Origin: Planotetraspora sp. A-T 1434 | GTDB taxonomy: Bacteria > Actinomycetota > Actinomycetes > Streptosporangiales > Streptosporangiaceae | Direction of reading: 5' to 3' | NCBI RefSeq assembly: GCF_025420585.1 | Contig: NZ_JAOEGB010000003.1 | Location: 62,001-126,000, forward strand | Length of the DNA stretch: 64,000 bases | Part shown: piece after piece, positions 28,623 through 37,425 of the stretch | Position numbering within the stretch: position 1 is the stretch's first letter | Layout: every line of letters starts with the position of its first letter | Position numbers and translations under genes: made by a program | Notes under the pieces: generated by a model | Told to the model about the DNA's origin: nothing | The model's database searches: none | The model's input: the letters and a program-made list of their open reading frames with translations, nothing else

Positions 28623-29840
28623 TTAGGTGGCGAGCGCCCCGTGGGGGTCGAGGACGTACTTGCGCGCGGCCCCCTTGTCGAACTCCTCGTAGCCCCTGGG
28701 CGCCTGGTCGAGCGGCATGGTGGTGGCGTTGACCGCCTCGGCGATGTGCACGCGGTCGGTCAGGATCGCCATCATCAGCCTGCGGTTGTAGCGCATGACG
28801 GGACACTGTCCTGTGAAGAACGAGTGCGCCTTCGCCCAGCCGAGGCCCAGCCTGATCGACAGCGACCCCTGCTTGGCGGCCTCGTCCGCGGCCCCCGGGT
28901 CACCGGTGACGTAGAGGCCGGGGATGCCCAGCCTGCCGCCCGCCCGGGTGGTCTCCATCAGCGCGTTCAGCACGGTGGCGGGCCGTTCCCGCTGCGCGTC
29001 GGCCCCATGGCCGCGGGCCTCGAAGCCGACCGCGTCCACCCCGCAGTCGACCTCGGGAACGCCGAGGATCTGCTCGATCTGGTCTCTCGGGTGCCCCTCC
29101 GCCACGTTTACGGTCTCGCAGCCGAAGCTCCGGGCCTGGGCGAGGCGTTGCTCGTTCAGGTCACCGACGATCACGACGGCGGCGCCCAGGAGCAGGGCCG
29201 AGACGGCCGCCGCCAGCCCCACGGGCCCCGCGCCGGCGATGTAGACGGTCGAACCCGTCGTCACCCCCGCCGTGACGCACCCGTGGTAACCGGTCGGGAA
29301 GATGTCCGCGAGCATGGCCAGGTCGAGGATCTTCTCCATCGCCTGGTCCCTGTCGGGGAACCTGAGCAGGTTCCAGTCGGCGTAGGGCGTGAGCACGTAC
29401 TCCGCCTGGCCTCCGGGCCACCCGCCCATGTCCACGTACCCGTACGCCCCGCCGGGCTGCTGCGGGTTGACGTGCTCGCAGATGTGGGTGTTGCCCTCCT
29501 TGCAGTTGCGGCAGCGCCCGCAGGCGATGTTGAACGGCACGGACACCAGGTCACCGACCTTGATGATCTCCACATCGGGGCCGATTTCCACGACCTCACC
29601 GGTGATCTCGTGGCCGAGGACGAGACCGGGAGGCGCGGTGGTACGGCCGCGCACCATGTGCTGGTCACTGCCGCAGATGTTGGTCGCGATGGGCTTGACG
29701 ATCGCGCCGTGCCTGACCTTGCGGCCCACGTTGGCCGGGGGCACGCCCGGCCCTTCCTTCAGCTCGAACTCGGGATAGTCGGTGTCGGCGACCTCGACTT
29801 TTCCCGGCCCCTGATAGACGACAGCCTTGTTGCCCGGCAT
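28623..29840 (-). CDS. fdhA: Zinc-dependent formaldehyde dehydrogenase, glutathione-independent
   Basis: This 405-residue medium-chain dehydrogenase begins NKAVVYQGPGKVEV. It has NICGSDQHMVRGRTTAPPG with the catalytic Cys, GHEITGEVVEIGPDVE, and a structural-zinc group GRCRNCKEGNTHIC. The NAD site is IAGAGPVGLAAAVSALLLGA. VDAVGFEARGHG is specific to the Pseudomonas-type formaldehyde dehydrogenase/dismutase subfamily. It converts formaldehyde to formate with bound NAD in the cytosol. It is downstream of selB on the same strand, and the selenoprotein formate dehydrogenase is encoded 8 kb away, so the two could form a route from formaldehyde to CO2. Confidence 0.93.
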   Translation of the reverse strand: MPGNKAVVYQGPGKVEVADTDYPEFELKEGPGVPPANVGRKVRHGAIVKPIATNICGSDQHMVRGRTTAPPGLVLGHEITGEVVEIGPDVEIIKVGDLVSVPFNIACGRCRNCKEGNTHICEHVNPQQPGGAYGYVDMGGWPGGQAEYVLTPYADWNLLRFPDRDQAMEKILDLAMLADIFPTGYHGCVTAGVTTGSTVYIAGAGPVGLAAAVSALLLGAAVVIVGDLNEQRLAQARSFGCETVNVAEGHPRDQIEQILGVPEVDCGVDAVGFEARGHGADAQRERPATVLNALMETTRAGGRLGIPGLYVTGDPGAADEAAKQGSLSIRLGLGWAKAHSFFTGQCPVMRYNRRLMMAILTDRVHIAEAVNATTMPLDQAPRGYEEFDKGAARKYVLDPHGALAT

Positions 29841-29901
29841 GACGGCTCCTCCTTGCCAGCACGCGGCAGGCCACCATCACGACCCCCGGCGACGATGGCT
29901 C

Positions 29902-31749
29902 TCAACCGACCATATACCCGGTTTGACCAGGTGAAAGGCTCCGGCATCTGCGGTGGGCGTCGTCGACCCGCTCGGTGATCCCCTTGCGGTCGAGGTGCTC
30001 CAGCAGGGGCACCGCGACCCTGCGGCTCGTCTTCAGGGCGGTCCTGGCCTGGCTGACCGTGAACGGCTGGGGCAGCCGGGCCAGCAACGCCGCCGCCCGG
30101 ACGTCCGTCCCCGGCAGCAGCACGATCCCGTCGGCTATGCGCAACAAGGCCCCGGCGCGTACGGCTGCCGCCAGCTCGCGAGGTCCAAGCCCCAGCTCTG
30201 CCAGCCGTACGGCCTCCGGCGCGAGGAAGGGATGCGCGGACAGCTCCGCCGCGAGCCGCTGGACCGCACGCGCGACCGGGGGCGGCAGGCCGGACGGGCC
30301 GCTGACGATCCGGCCGTCCGCGACGGTCGAAGGCGGTCGCACGAGCGCTGTGACGAGCCGCCGGTCGGGAAGGTCCAGCTCGTGCCGGGCGATCTCCAGC
30401 GGCATCCCGGGCTCCAGGGGGTGTTCGGCGGCGTATCGCCGTACGACCTCAGGAAGCCGCTCTCCCAGGCTCGACCAGTAGCCCGGGTCCGCGTGCCACT
30501 CACCGCACACCGGGCGGCCCGAGGGGGCGCAGCCCATGGCCGCCAGTTCCTCCGACCGGAGCAGACGATGAGCGCGCAGCAGGGACGCGGCGTCCGGCGA
30601 GGCCGTCTCCAGCCCGGCGGCCCGCTCCCGCGCCGCTCCCCTCCGGCGTAGCTCGGGCGGCCGCACGTCGAGAACGCTCGCCCCGGCAAGCACCCGTATC
30701 GCGTGTCCGGGGTCACGATGGCCGGGGTCACGATGGCGGGGGTCACGATGGCGGGGGTCACGATGGCGGGGGTCACGGCCGGGGTCGCGTAGCAGGAGGA
30801 CGTCTCCCAGGTGCAGCGGAAGCGGCCGGGAAAGGCGCAGGCGGGCCGTGTTGCCGCCCAGCGGGCGTACGACGCACCCCACCGCCGCCGACCCGATGTG
30901 CGCGGTCAGCCGCTGAGGCAGGAAGTCGTCCGCGTCCCGCGCCCGGGTGAGCCGCACGTCCACCAGGTCGGTGAAGGTCCAGCCGCCCGGCGCGACCAAG
31001 GCGTGGCCGCGCTCGGGCGCCACCCGTCCGCGCAGGTTGAGGGCCACCCTCGCCACGCCGGTCACGGAGGTCACCGGCTCCTTCAGGGACTCCATCGCCC
31101 GGACGCGCATCGGCTCGCCGTCCAGCGCGAGCTCGTCGCCGACCTCGATCCGGCCGGCGGGCAGCGTCCCGGTGACGACCGTCCCGCTGCCGTGCACGCT
31201 GAACACCCGGTCGATCCAGAGCCGCACCGGCGCCTCGGGGTCCGGCGCCGGAAGGGCGGCGACCAGCCGGTCCAGCGCCTCCCGCAGCTCGCCGAGCCCC
31301 TGACCGGTGCGCCCGCTCACCGCCAGCGCCTCCACCTGGCCGAGACCGCTCTCGGCGAGGCGGGCGCGCGCCTGCTTCATCGCGGGCGCGGGGTCCGCCA
31401 GGTCGGCACGGGTCACCACCAGCAGGCCCAGCCGTACGCCGAGGGTCTCCAGAGCGACCAGGTGCTCCTCGGACTGGGGCATCCAGCCCTCGTCGGCGGC
31501 CACGACGAACATGACGGCGGGCACGGGACCGACCCCGGCGAGCATCGTTCCGAGGAACCGCTCATGCCCCGGAACGTCCACGAAGGCCACCCGCTCCCCC
31601 GAGGGCAGCGTCGTCCAGGCGTAGCCGAGCTCGATCGTCAGCCCACGCCGCCGCTCCTCCTCCAGCCGGTCCGGCTCCATGCCGGTGAGCGCCCGCACCA
31701 GCGTGGACTTGCCGTGGTCGACGTGGCCCGCCGTCGCGACGACCTGCAT
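29902..31749 (-). CDS. selB: Selenocysteine-specific elongation factor SelB
   Basis: The 615-residue GTPase starts [20 protein letters not shown], with the P-loop at residues 8-14. [16 protein letters not shown] follows, then VVTRADLAD in the G4 place (TRAD instead of the common TKAD), and EF-Tu-like domains II-III with [15 protein letters not shown]. The C-terminal half holds the winged-helix domains that bind the SECIS hairpin, ending near [21 protein letters not shown] 31749 overlaps the selA stop (TGATG). A 15-bp tandem repeat adds a run of (R)DPRHRDPGH in the middle of the protein, outside known functional motifs. It delivers Sec-tRNA to the ribosome at the UGA of the formate dehydrogenase message. 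Confidence 0.95.
   Translation of the reverse strand: MQVVATAGHVDHGKSTLVRALTGMEPDRLEEERRRGLTIELGYAWTTLPSGERVAFVDVPGHERFLGTMLAGVGPVPAVMFVVAADEGWMPQSEEHLVALETLGVRLGLLVVTRADLADPAPAMKQARARLAESGLGQVEALAVSGRTGQGLGELREALDRLVAALPAPDPEAPVRLWIDRVFSVHGSGTVVTGTLPAGRIEVGDELALDGEPMRVRAMESLKEPVTSVTGVARVALNLRGRVAPERGHALVAPGGWTFTDLVDVRLTRARDADDFLPQRLTAHIGSAAVGCVVRPLGGNTARLRLSRPLPLHLGDVLLLRDPGRDPRHRDPRHRDPRHRDPGHRDPGHAIRVLAGASVLDVRPPELRRRGAARERAAGLETASPDAASLLRAHRLLRSEELAAMGCAPSGRPVCGEWHADPGYWSSLGERLPEVVRRYAAEHPLEPGMPLEIARHELDLPDRRLVTALVRPPSTVADGRIVSGPSGLPPPVARAVQRLAAELSAHPFLAPEAVRLAELGLGPRELAAAVRAGALLRIADGIVLLPGTDVRAAALLARLPQPFTVSQARTALKTSRRVAVPLLEHLDRKGITERVDDAHRRCRSLSPGQTGYMVG
30709..30783. repeat. 15-bp tandem repeat inside selB
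   Basis: Five units of 15 bp start at 30709. The first four read GGGGTCACGATGGC(C/G) and are nearly identical; the fifth is degenerate. On the coding strand they encode Arg-Asp-Pro-(Arg/Gly)-His repeats between domain III and the winged-helix part of SelB. Confidence 0.9.
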
Positions 31750-33059
31750 CAGGGACCCATCCCGAGGACAGCCGCGAGGACGGCCTTGACCACGTCGCCG
31801 TCCCATTCGGGCGGTACGGCACGCAGGTCCAGAAGGAGCCGGCCGCCTTCGACCCGGCCGACGACTGCGGGATCCCCGGTTCGCAGCGATACGGCGAGCC
31901 GTTCCGGCAGGCTCACCGCCGCGCTCGGCAGCGTCACTCCCGGCGCTCCGCCGCCGCCCACGGTCGCCCTTGCCGGTACGGCTCGCGCGTCGACCCCGGC
32001 TTCGGCGAGCCGTACGGCCAGAGCCTCGGCGCGGTCGCGCAGCGACGCAGCGTCGGCGTGCAACGCCTGGTGGAGGGGGGTGGCGGGGCCGCGCAAGGTG
32101 GCTTCGAGCGCGGCCAGCGTCAGCTTGCCGACCCTCAGCGCGCGGGCGAGGGGATGCCGCCTGCACCGCTCGACCAGGTCACGACGGCCGAGCAGCAGGC
32201 CGGCCTGTGGCCCGCCGAGGAGCTTGTCGCCACTGGCGGTGACCAGATCGGCTCCGGCCTTCAGCGTGGTCGCGGCGTCGGGCTCCTCGGGCAGCAGGGG
32301 CTCCCGCTCCAGCAGCCCCGAGCCGATGTCGGCGACGACCGGCACGCCGAGGCCGCCCAGCCCCGTCAGCTCCGCGACGTCCACGGAGCCGGTGAAGCCC
32401 TCGACCCGGAAGTTCGACGGGTGGACCTTGAGCACGAACCCGGTCTCCGGGCCGACGGCCGCACGGTAATCGGCATACGTGGTGCGATTGGTCGTGCCCA
32501 CCTCACGCAACCGGGCTCCCGTGGAGACCAGCAGGTCGGGGATCCGGAACCCGTCACCGATCTCCACGAGCTCGCCCCGGCTGATGACGATCTCCCGCCC
32601 GGCCGCCAGCACGGTGGCCACGAGCACGAGCGCGGCGGCGTTGTTGTTCACGACGTGCACGTCCTCGGCGGCGGGAACGGCCCGCGCGAGAGCGTCCATG
32701 GCGCCCCGCCCACGACGGGCCCTCGCCCCCGTGGTCAGGTCGAACTCCACGTCTGCCGGACCCGCCGTGGCGACGACCGCCTCGATCGCCGCCGGTGACA
32801 GGGGAGCCCGGCCGAGGTTGGTGTGGAGCAGCACGCCCGTCATATTGATCACAGGACGGATGCTCGCCGCATGCCGGGGCAGAGCCGCGAAGGCCACGTC
32901 GGCGACATCCTCCGGCTCGATCTCGCCCTGCCGTGCCCGGTGCTGCGCCCGCGCGACCGTGTCCTTGACGACGGCCCGGCCGAGCCGCTCCGCCATCGCG
33001 GTGAGGCGGGGATCGGCCAGCACGGCGTCAGTGCGAGGCACCCGCCTCCGTCGGTCCAC
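31749..33059 (-). CDS. selA: L-seryl-tRNA(Sec) selenium transferase SelA
   Basis: The 436-residue PLP enzyme has the N-terminal segment [32 protein letters not shown] follows near residue 70. The central region has [16 protein letters not shown] and [16 protein letters not shown]. The cofactor lysine is K279 in [16 protein letters not shown]. The length is slightly below the bacterial norm of about 460 but all core motifs are present. It converts Ser-tRNA(Sec) to Sec-tRNA(Sec) with selenophosphate. It starts with GTG 33059 and its stop overlaps the selB ATG. The tRNA substrate and selD lie about 3 kb away beyond two unrelated genes. Confidence 0.95.
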   Translation of the reverse strand: MDRRRRVPRTDAVLADPRLTAMAERLGRAVVKDTVARAQHRARQGEIEPEDVADVAFAALPRHAASIRPVINMTGVLLHTNLGRAPLSPAAIEAVVATAGPADVEFDLTTGARARRGRGAMDALARAVPAAEDVHVVNNNAAALVLVATVLAAGREIVISRGELVEIGDGFRIPDLLVSTGARLREVGTTNRTTYADYRAAVGPETGFVLKVHPSNFRVEGFTGSVDVAELTGLGGLGVPVVADIGSGLLEREPLLPEEPDAATTLKAGADLVTASGDKLLGGPQAGLLLGRRDLVERCRRHPLARALRVGKLTLAALEATLRGPATPLHQALHADAASLRDRAEALAVRLAEAGVDARAVPARATVGGGGAPGVTLPSAAVSLPERLAVSLRTGDPAVVGRVEGGRLLLDLRAVPPEWDGDVVKAVLAAVLGMGP

Positions 33060-33294
33060 ACTTCAACTTATAACGGAGAGGTTACGCAACATCCCGTGAC
33101 ACAGGCCGGCGACGCCGCCGATTCGGCTGATCCCACTACAGCGGCCAATGCGGCCAGCCCCGCCGCGCGGCCGACCCACCAGCACGACCGGCCCACCAGC
33201 ACGACCGGCCCACCGGCGCGACCCACTCACCGACGCACCGACCCACCTACCCCGCCATCACGCCGCACCACAGCCGTGACGGGCCCCTCCAGCC

Positions 33295-33357
33295 GTGATC
33301 ATGCAGAGATTCCTTGGCGTGCCACTTGACCTGGCGAAATGCGATTGGTGATCATGC
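33295..33357. repeat. Diverged copy of the 53-nt GTGATCATGC repeat
   Basis: GTGATCATGC occurs at 33295 and again at 33348, exactly 53 bases later. The DNA between them aligns with the reverse complement of the units at 2172-2286, sharing the order GG/GATTCC, a CATGCC or CGTGCC block and TGACCTG. Confidence 0.7.
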
Positions 33358-33520
33358 GCAGGCCATCCGTAGCCAGGCCATGACGGGCCTTCTCCCCCTG
33401 CCGAGCCGCCGCCCCGCGCCGCACGACCGGCCCGCCTACCCCGCCAAAATGCCCGTGTCGGGCGGCATGTCGGAACCCCATCTTCTTCAGGTATCCGCAG
33501 CTCAATAGGGTCGCAAGGCG

Positions 33521-33549
33521 TTGTCATCGAGCAGGTGTTCGGATAACAT
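33521..33549 (+). promoter_or_regulatory. Sigma-70-type promoter for the DUF222/HNH gene
   Basis: TTGTCA (33521-33526) and TAACAT (33544-33549) are separated by 17 bases, which is a good match to the principal sigma factor consensus, about 150 bases before the GTG start. Confidence 0.5.
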
Positions 33550-33702
33550 CGAGGCAGCCGTTGGGTGAGCTTAGTAGGCGGGTGCCGGTTCGGGTGCCAT
33601 GCGCCATCAGTGATGAAGCCTTAACCGTGTTGAGCGTGATCGCGGGAAGGCCCCGGGTCGGCCGGGGTGGTCGTCTTCGTCTCCTGGTGGGAGGTGCCTG
33701 CT

Positions 33703-35391
33703 GTGTTCGTGTCCCCCGACGATCCCCTTTCGGGCGCCTGCGGTGCGAGGGGTGCCGGGCCGGAGGCCGGGCGGGAGATGGGGGCGGAGCCCGCGACGGC
33801 GGCCGAGGCGTTGGCGATGGTCCAGGCCGGGCTGTCGTTCCTGGTGGGTGACGATCCTGCCGGTCAGCCGTCGGCGGTGGTGGCCGAGCGGTTGATCGGC
33901 CTGGAGGAGGCCGCGCGGCGGATGTGCGCGGCCCGGGCGGCGGCGCTGGCGGCGTTGGAGGCCGGGCGGGGGTTCGAAGACGACGGGCAGAGCGGGCTAC
34001 GGCCGTGGCAGAAGCTCATCTTGGGTGTCGATGATGACCAGGCCCGGCGTGACGGGCTGCGCGCCCGGCGGTTGCGGGAGCATCCGCGCTTGTGGCAGGC
34101 GCTGGCCGAGGCGGCGATCTCCCCGTCGATCGCCGATCGCATCCTGGCCTGGGTCGCGCGGCTGCCGCGTGAGGTCCGCGGGTGGGCGTGCGCGGTGCTC
34201 ACCGGCACCGCCCGGGTGAGCGGCGTCAGGGAGGCCGATCTCATCAACGTGGCCGGGGAGATGCTGCGCCGGGCCCGTCCCGAGCCGGGCGATGACGGCA
34301 GCGGCAACCACGTCAGGGTGGCGGCGACGGTCGACGGCGTGGGCCGCATCAACGGCAGCCTGTCGGCCGACACCACCGAGCTGGTCACCATGGTCCTTGC
34401 CGCGCTGGGCAAACGCCAGGGACCCGACGATGGGCGCAGCACGGGTGAGCGGCATCATGACGCGCTGCGCGAGGCGATGGCCCGGCTGGTCGATTCGGGC
34501 ATGCTGCCCGAGGTCGCCGGACGCAAGCCGCGTATCGAGGCCACCATGGACCTGGCCGCCCTGCGCCGCCTGCCCGGCGCCGAGGGGGCCGAGCTGGCCT
34601 GGACCCGGACCCGCTCCACCTGGCTGGCCCACGCCCTGTCCTGCGACGCCGGCATCCAGGGCATCGTCACCGCCCACCCGGTGGGCCCCGCCCGCCTGAT
34701 CACCCTCACCCACGCCCTGATCGACACCCTCACCCAGCACGGCTGGCTCCCGCCAACCCAGTCAGCGGCCCCCACCCCGGCCAGACCGGCGGTTACCCCG
34801 GCGGCCTTCGACTCGCTGTCCGCCGCCGGGCAGGCCGCCGTCATCGACCAACTCCTGGAATGGGCCGTCGAAGCGCTGTCCGGCCCCGCCGGACTCGGCT
34901 CGTGCCTACGCTCCACCCTGAACGCCACCCTCACCACCCCCGGCAACAGCCGCGTGGACGACAGCGCACCCGGTCATGGCGGCCAGTGCTGCGGCGGCGA
35001 AGACTGGGTCATCACGGCCAGCGCCGAGGTCGCCCGGGTCCTGCTCGCGGCCACCAGAGGCAAAAGCCTCATCCTCGACGTCTCCGACCCCGAAGACGCC
35101 GTCCCGTACCGGCTGCGACGAGCAGTCGAACTCCGAGACGGCCGATGCCGCTGGCCCGGTTGCGATACCCCCGCCACCAGGACCCAGGCGCATCACATCG
35201 TCGAACGCCACCACGGCGGCCCCTCCACCATGGCCAACCTCGTCCTGCTGTGCGCCCGCCACCACCTGCACTTCGTCCACCGACTCGGCTGGACGATCCG
35301 GCTCAACGCCGACGCTTCAGTCACCGTCACCAGCCCAACGGGACGGACGCTCCACGACCCCGCACCCACACCACCCCATCGGCGGCAGTGA
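33703..35391 (+). CDS. DUF222 and HNH endonuclease domain protein
   Basis: The 562-residue protein has the long DUF222 region (AERLIGLEEAARRMCAARAA, VADRIL-type helices, GRINGSLSADTTELVTMVLAA). The C-terminal HNH nuclease domain has DGRCRWPGCDTPATRTQAHH, the HIVERHHGG catalytic part and NLVLLCARHHLHFVH with its zinc-type ligands. I chose GTG 33703, which has GGGAGG nearby. These proteins occur in many copies in actinobacterial genomes (the 13E12 repeat family is related) and may be mobile or defence-related, but their role is unsettled. Here it separates selA from the tRNA-Sec gene and selD. Confidence 0.92.
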   Translation: MFVSPDDPLSGACGARGAGPEAGREMGAEPATAAEALAMVQAGLSFLVGDDPAGQPSAVVAERLIGLEEAARRMCAARAAALAALEAGRGFEDDGQSGLRPWQKLILGVDDDQARRDGLRARRLREHPRLWQALAEAAISPSIADRILAWVARLPREVRGWACAVLTGTARVSGVREADLINVAGEMLRRARPEPGDDGSGNHVRVAATVDGVGRINGSLSADTTELVTMVLAALGKRQGPDDGRSTGERHHDALREAMARLVDSGMLPEVAGRKPRIEATMDLAALRRLPGAEGAELAWTRTRSTWLAHALSCDAGIQGIVTAHPVGPARLITLTHALIDTLTQHGWLPPTQSAAPTPARPAVTPAAFDSLSAAGQAAVIDQLLEWAVEALSGPAGLGSCLRSTLNATLTTPGNSRVDDSAPGHGGQCCGGEDWVITASAEVARVLLAATRGKSLILDVSDPEDAVPYRLRRAVELRDGRCRWPGCDTPATRTQAHHIVERHHGGPSTMANLVLLCARHHLHFVHRLGWTIRLNADASVTVTSPTGRTLHDPAPTPPHRRQ

Positions 35392-35476
35392 CACACGACA
35401 CCGAGCCTGAGCGCCAATCATGGGCCGGCCTCCCCGGCGGCCGATATTCTCCCGTGCGTAAACACTGCTCCCCGCA

Positions 35477-35989
35477 ATGGATCAGTCGATGAAGGAAACA
35501 GACGTATTCGCCGTACTCGACGCATTGGACAATGCTGGCCTGACGGCCTGGGTGGATGGCGGCTGGGGAATCGATGCCCTTATAGGGAAGACGACCCGGG
35601 AGCACTCTGACCTGGATCTGGTCGTCTTGCTAACACAGGTATACGAGGTGAGGTCGGTCCTGGAGAATATCGGCTACAACAAACTCCTCCGGGATTGGTT
35701 GCCTGTCGCGCTCGCTCTGGCCGACACGCGAGATCGGGAGATCGATCTCCACCCGATTACGCCGTTCGCCGAGGGTGGCGGAACTCAGGCGCAACCTGAT
35801 GGCGGTTCCTTCTATTACCCCGCTCCAGTGCGGGGCGTGCTCGGCGGCCGTGTTGTCTCCTGCGTCGACGCCTTAACCCAGGTCCGTTGCCATGTCGGTT
35901 ATGAACCATCCGAGAAGGACCATCGCGACATGCGCGCCCTTCATATGGCCACGGGTGTTGAACTGCCCCTTCTCTACCAGGAGCCGTGA
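35477..35989 (+). CDS. Nucleotidyltransferase, lincosamide/aminoglycoside type
   Basis: The 170-residue protein has VDGGWGIDALIGKTTREHSD followed by LDLVV, the nucleotidyltransferase signature with its two metal-binding aspartates shared by Lnu and ANT(2'') drug-modifying enzymes. REIDLHPITPF holds the third acidic position, and KDHRDMRALHMATGVELP is the C-terminal helix. Codon use is less GC-extreme than its neighbours, which hints at acquisition. It could adenylylate a lincosamide or aminoglycoside, or act on an unknown small molecule. It ends 31 bases before the 3' end of the tRNA-Sec gene on the opposite strand. Confidence 0.85.
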   Translation: MDQSMKETDVFAVLDALDNAGLTAWVDGGWGIDALIGKTTREHSDLDLVVLLTQVYEVRSVLENIGYNKLLRDWLPVALALADTRDREIDLHPITPFAEGGGTQAQPDGGSFYYPAPVRGVLGGRVVSCVDALTQVRCHVGYEPSEKDHRDMRALHMATGVELPLLYQEP

Positions 35990-36019
35990 CAGCCGCTTCA
36001 CAAACGGGAGCGCACGCAG

Positions 36020-36112
36020 CGGAGGCGGACGGGAATCGAACCCGCCAGGCCGAGGACCTCGGCCTCGTTGGTTTTGAAGACCACGGGGGCCACCAGGCGC
36101 CCAGACGCCTCC
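36020..36112 (-). tRNA. selC: tRNA-Sec (anticodon UCA)
   Basis: Read on the minus strand from 36112, GGAGGCG pairs with CGCCTCC at the 3' end to form the acceptor stem. A D-arm, an anticodon arm with loop CTTCAAA (anticodon TCA), a long variable arm (GAGGCCGAG/CTCGGCCT) and a T-arm with TTCGATT between GCGGG and CCCGT follow. The size (93 nt), the long extra arm and the UCA anticodon identify it as selenocysteine tRNA. CCA is not encoded. It lies between the nucleotidyltransferase gene and selD, transcribed against both. Confidence 0.95.
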
Positions 36113-36181
36113 ATGAAGAAAGTTAGCCCGAAGTGGGTAGGGCTGCTGCGGCGCCCCTGGACGGCGGCGTGCCATCGATTT

Positions 36182-36255
36182 CCAAGAACCTGGCCAAGAA
36201 CCTGGCCAAGAACCTGGCCAAGAACCTGGCCAAGAAACCGCGCCAAGAAACCGGG
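36182..36255. repeat. 12-bp tandem repeat between tRNA-Sec and selD
   Basis: Four perfect copies of CCAAGAACCTGG run from 36182 to 36229. Two degenerate copies (CCAAGAAACCG...) follow, ending about 20 bases before the selD start. The repeats could fold or alter spacing in the selD leader. Confidence 0.9.
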
Positions 36256-36274
36256 CCAGAACGCGAGGGGCGGG

Positions 36275-37291
36275 ATGACAGGAGCCACGGCGGAGCCGGC
36301 CACGATCCGGCTGACGCAGTACGCGCACGGCGGCGGCTGTGCGTGCAAGATCCCGCCAGGCGAGCTGGAGGCCATCGTCGCCCGCCTTGTCGACGGCGGG
36401 GTGGCATCTTCCGAGGGTGAGCTGGTCATAGGACTGGACGACGGGGACGACGCGGCCGTGGTCCGCATCGAGGGCGGCCGGGCGGTGGTGGCCACGGCCG
36501 ACTTCTTCACCCCCGTCGTGGACGACCCGTACGACTGGGGGCGGATCGCTGCCACGAACGCCCTGTCGGACGTGTATGCGGTGGGCGGCGAGCCGCTGGT
36601 CGCGGTGAACCTCCTCGGCTGGCCACGCGACACGCTGCCGATGGAGTTGGTCACGGAGGTGCTGCGCGGCGGCCTCGACGTCGCGCGGGCCGCCCGCTGC
36701 CATGTGGCGGGCGGCCACAGCGTGGACGACCCCGAACCCAAGTACGGCATGGCGGTGACCGGGCTGGCCGATCCCGAGCGGTTGCTGCGCATCGACGCGG
36801 GGCGGCCGGGGCTGCCGATCTCCCTGACCAAGCCTCTCGGCGTCGGTGTGCTCAACACCCGGCACAAGGCAACCGGAGAGGTGTTCCCACAGGCCATCAC
36901 GGCGATGACCACGCTCAACAGCGACGCCTCGCGGGCCGCTCTGGCGGCCGGAGCCCAATGCGCCACCGATGTGACCGGGTTCGGGCTGCTCGGGCACCTC
37001 TTCAAGCTGGCCAGGGCGAGCGGCGTCACGGCGGTGGTCGACGTGACGGCCGTGCCGTACCTGGAGGACGCCCGTGAGGCGCTCAGGGACGGCTACGTCA
37101 GCGGCGGCACGCGGCGCAACCTGGCCTGGGTGGAGCCCCACCTCGACCCTGGACGGTTCGAGGAGGACGATCTGCTGCTGCTCGCCGACGCCCAGACCTC
37201 CGGCGGCCTGCTGATCGCGGGGGAGATCCCCGGAGCGCCGATCATCGGCGAACTGATCCCGCAGGAAGACGCCGCCCTCCGTCTCCGCTGA
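36275..37291 (+). CDS. selD: Selenide, water dikinase SelD
   Basis: The 338-residue enzyme starts with the selenide-handling loop RLTQYAHGGGCACKIPP, in which C22 and K25 correspond to E. coli C17 and K20. GLDDGDDAAVVRI carries metal-binding aspartates. DDPYDWGRIAATNALSDVYA, AGGHSVDDPEPKYGMAVTG and ATDVTGFGLLGHLFKLA follow the AIR-synthase-like fold. It makes selenophosphate from selenide and ATP for SelA. ATG 36275 follows GAGGGGCGGG. The same frame is open to 36068, but that would encode the tRNA antisense strand and the repeats, so the shorter start is right. It is convergent with the formate dehydrogenase operon. Confidence 0.95.
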   Translation: MTGATAEPATIRLTQYAHGGGCACKIPPGELEAIVARLVDGGVASSEGELVIGLDDGDDAAVVRIEGGRAVVATADFFTPVVDDPYDWGRIAATNALSDVYAVGGEPLVAVNLLGWPRDTLPMELVTEVLRGGLDVARAARCHVAGGHSVDDPEPKYGMAVTGLADPERLLRIDAGRPGLPISLTKPLGVGVLNTRHKATGEVFPQAITAMTTLNSDASRAALAAGAQCATDVTGFGLLGHLFKLARASGVTAVVDVTAVPYLEDAREALRDGYVSGGTRRNLAWVEPHLDPGRFEEDDLLLLADAQTSGGLLIAGEIPGAPIIGELIPQEDAALRLR

Positions 37292-37391
37292 ACTGCCCGC
37301 AACCGAACCGCCCGAGACTCGGCCCCGGACTATGTGCCATCCGGCGGCCTCCCCTGGGCCTGACGTGGAAGACGGTCATCTCCCGGCCAGT

Positions 37392-37425
37392 GCATGATCA
37401 CAGATCCCGGCGGTGCTGATCACGG
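37392..37425. repeat. Partial GCATGATCAC element at the end of the formate dehydrogenase operon
   Basis: GCATGATCAC (37392-37401) and a second TGATCACGG (37417-37425) lie in the gap between the convergent selD and NrfD-like genes. The latter contains the NrfD stop codon, as the ROK stop does at 2283. The 53-nt unit itself is not conserved here. Confidence 0.4.

Larger units (their letters stand above)
33060..33702. other. Intergenic region upstream of selA and the DUF222/HNH gene
   Basis: These 643 bases hold three recognisable elements: an 18-bp direct repeat of CAGCACGACCGGCCCACC near 33180-33220, one full unit of the GTGATCATGC repeat (33295-33357), and a promoter-like pair at 33521-33549. 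Open frames across it show no conserved protein features. The selA promoter should lie in the first part. Confidence 0.5.

Noticed and set aside
32823-33329. Rightward ORF with Thr/Pro-rich repeats upstream of the HNH gene
   Set aside because: Its first half is antisense to selA and its end lies in short direct repeats; no conserved protein features.
36020-36112. tRNA-Sec 3' end as an attachment site for an integrated element
   Set aside because: I found no second copy of the tRNA end and no integrase gene in the window, so an att call is not supported.
36068-36274. N-terminal extension of SelD
   Set aside because: It would translate antisense tRNA-Sec and the tandem repeat, and the enzyme start motif fits ATG 36275.
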